A stretch of 6,389 bases of DNA from Chitinivibrionales bacterium (GTDB taxonomy: Bacteria > Fibrobacterota > Chitinivibrionia > Chitinivibrionales > WJKA01). Below are positions 5,863 through 6,389 of the stretch, piece by piece. Within the stretch, counting starts at the first letter, position 1. The number at the start of each line of letters is the position of its first letter. The position numbers and the translations under genes are program-made. The notes beneath the pieces were generated by a model. That model searched no databases, was not told where the DNA came from, and saw only the letters and a program-made list of their open reading frames with translations. The stretch is taken from NCBI GenBank assembly GCA_014729375.1, contig WJKA01000130.1, positions 1-6,389 on the forward strand, given 5' to 3'.

Positions 5863-6389
5863 TTACTCCAGTCCAATTTCTTTGTCGGTGAGATAACAGG
5901 CGGGTTCCTGGGCCCAGATGTCGCCGTATACCGCTTCGGCCCTGACCCTGAAATTGCCGCCGCACACATCGAGGTATTTACATTTCGCACATCGCCCTTT
6001 AACATGTTTCTTCTTTTCTTTGAGGCCGGCCATGACCGGGTCCGACCTGTCGGTCCAGATTTCACTGAACGGCCGATTCAGCACATTCCCGAATGTATAA
6101 TGTCGCCAGAACTGGTCCGCATGCACGCTGCCGTCCCAGCTTACGCAGCCGATCCCGACACCGCTGCTGTTGCCGCCGTTCATTTTTAAAAGCTCCATAA
6201 CCGCATCGGCGCGGGGGTTGTTTTCTCTTACCATGCGCAGATACAGATAAATGCCGTCGCAATGGTTGTCGACTGTCAATACCTCGGTCGGCATGCCTTT
6301 TTTATGAAGACGGTCGGTGCGGTCGATGATATAATCGACCAGGTCGCGGGTCTCCTGATGAGAAACATCTTCTTGCATGAGTTCGGTGC
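5863..6389 (-). CDS. ahbC: AhbC-like radical SAM 12,18-didecarboxysiroheme deacetylase, C-terminal part (5' end beyond window)
   Basis: The reading frame is open to the right edge, so only about the last 174 codons are present and the N-terminal CxxxCxxC radical SAM motif is off the window. Known role of the family: removal of the C12 and C18 acetate side chains of didecarboxysiroheme to give Fe-coproporphyrin III, in the cytoplasm. Counting from the Met at 6378, visible family hallmarks are LTVDNHCDG (34-42), NGGNSSG (67-73), VHADQFW (85-91), GNV..FSEIW (97-108) and a SPASM-like C-terminal cysteine set: C78, C130, C133, C139 (in CGGNFR) and C161 (in PACYL). These would hold an auxiliary iron-sulfur cluster. 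The conserved CGGNFRxRAEAV block separates AhbC from AhbD. The stop lies 4 nt upstream of the hemB start. The related NirJ proteins of heme d1 synthesis are the main alternative, but co-occurrence with ahbA, ahbB and ahbD favours AhbC. Confidence 0.88.
   Translation of the reverse strand, partial: TELMQEDVSHQETRDLVDYIIDRTDRLHKKGMPTEVLTVDNHCDGIYLYLRMVRENNPRADAVMELLKMNGGNSSGVGIGCVSWDGSVHADQFWRHYTFGNVLNRPFSEIWTDRSDPVMAGLKEKKKHVKGRCAKCKYLDVCGGNFRVRAEAVYGDIWAQEPACYLTDKEIGLE
5865..5869 (-). promoter_or_regulatory. hemB ribosome binding site
   Basis: GGAGT on the minus strand, 6 nt before the ATG at 5858. It overlaps the ahbC stop codon by one base. This fixes the hemB start at 5858 rather than at the longer upstream frame, and suggests translational coupling to ahbC. 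Confidence 0.75.

Noticed and set aside
4878..6065. A longer hemB starting at 6065 (395 residues)
   Set aside because: The first 69 residues overlap the ahbC coding frame and are unlike HemB. The ATG at 5858 has a good ribosome-binding site and gives the normal length.
5710..6189. 159-residue plus-strand frame
   Set aside because: Antisense to hemB and ahbC, both strongly recognised; no family resemblance.

Overview
This window is the inside of one leftward (minus-strand) operon for heme synthesis by the siroheme-dependent (Ahb) route. It runs off both ends of the window. Every convincing gene is on the minus strand. In transcription order, from the right end to the left end, they are: the C-terminal part of ahbC, hemB, a tandem S23/four-helix-bundle gene, ahbD, ahbA, ahbB, hemL, and the N-terminal part of a ResB-like cytochrome c biogenesis gene. 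The Ahb genes point to an anaerobic or microaerophilic bacterium, of the kind seen among sulfate reducers and other Desulfobacterota-like or deep-branching anaerobes. The sequence does not let me name the genus. No rRNA, tRNA, CRISPR array or transposase gene was seen.

How the genes work together: HemL makes 5-aminolevulinate from glutamate-1-semialdehyde, and HemB condenses two of these to porphobilinogen. Siroheme, made by genes outside the window, is decarboxylated by the AhbA/AhbB pair to 12,18-didecarboxysiroheme. AhbC, a radical SAM enzyme, removes the two acetate side chains to give Fe-coproporphyrin III. AhbD, also radical SAM, converts two propionates to vinyls to give protoheme. The ResB-like gene downstream belongs to the heme delivery and cytochrome c ligation machinery (system II), so the operon appears to join heme production to its use. 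HemA, HemC, HemD and the siroheme synthase genes are not here and may lie upstream, beyond the right edge.

Layout: ahbC and hemB are 4 nt apart. ahbA/ahbB and ahbB/hemL each overlap by 4 nt (ATGA). An 89-nt gap precedes ahbA and an 83-nt gap follows hemL.

The exception to this compact layout is positions about 4008-4878, between hemB and ahbD. This is an AT-rich block of about 870 bp. It carries one gene for a 253-residue protein made of two fused copies of the S23/23S-rRNA-intervening-sequence-protein fold. The block is bounded by a near-perfect inverted repeat of 16/17 nt, and the left arm is itself tandemly duplicated with a 12-nt period. The architecture (terminal inverted repeat plus S23-family ORF) resembles the intervening sequences of bacterial 23S rRNA, but here it sits inside an mRNA operon. 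That is the most unusual thing in the window.
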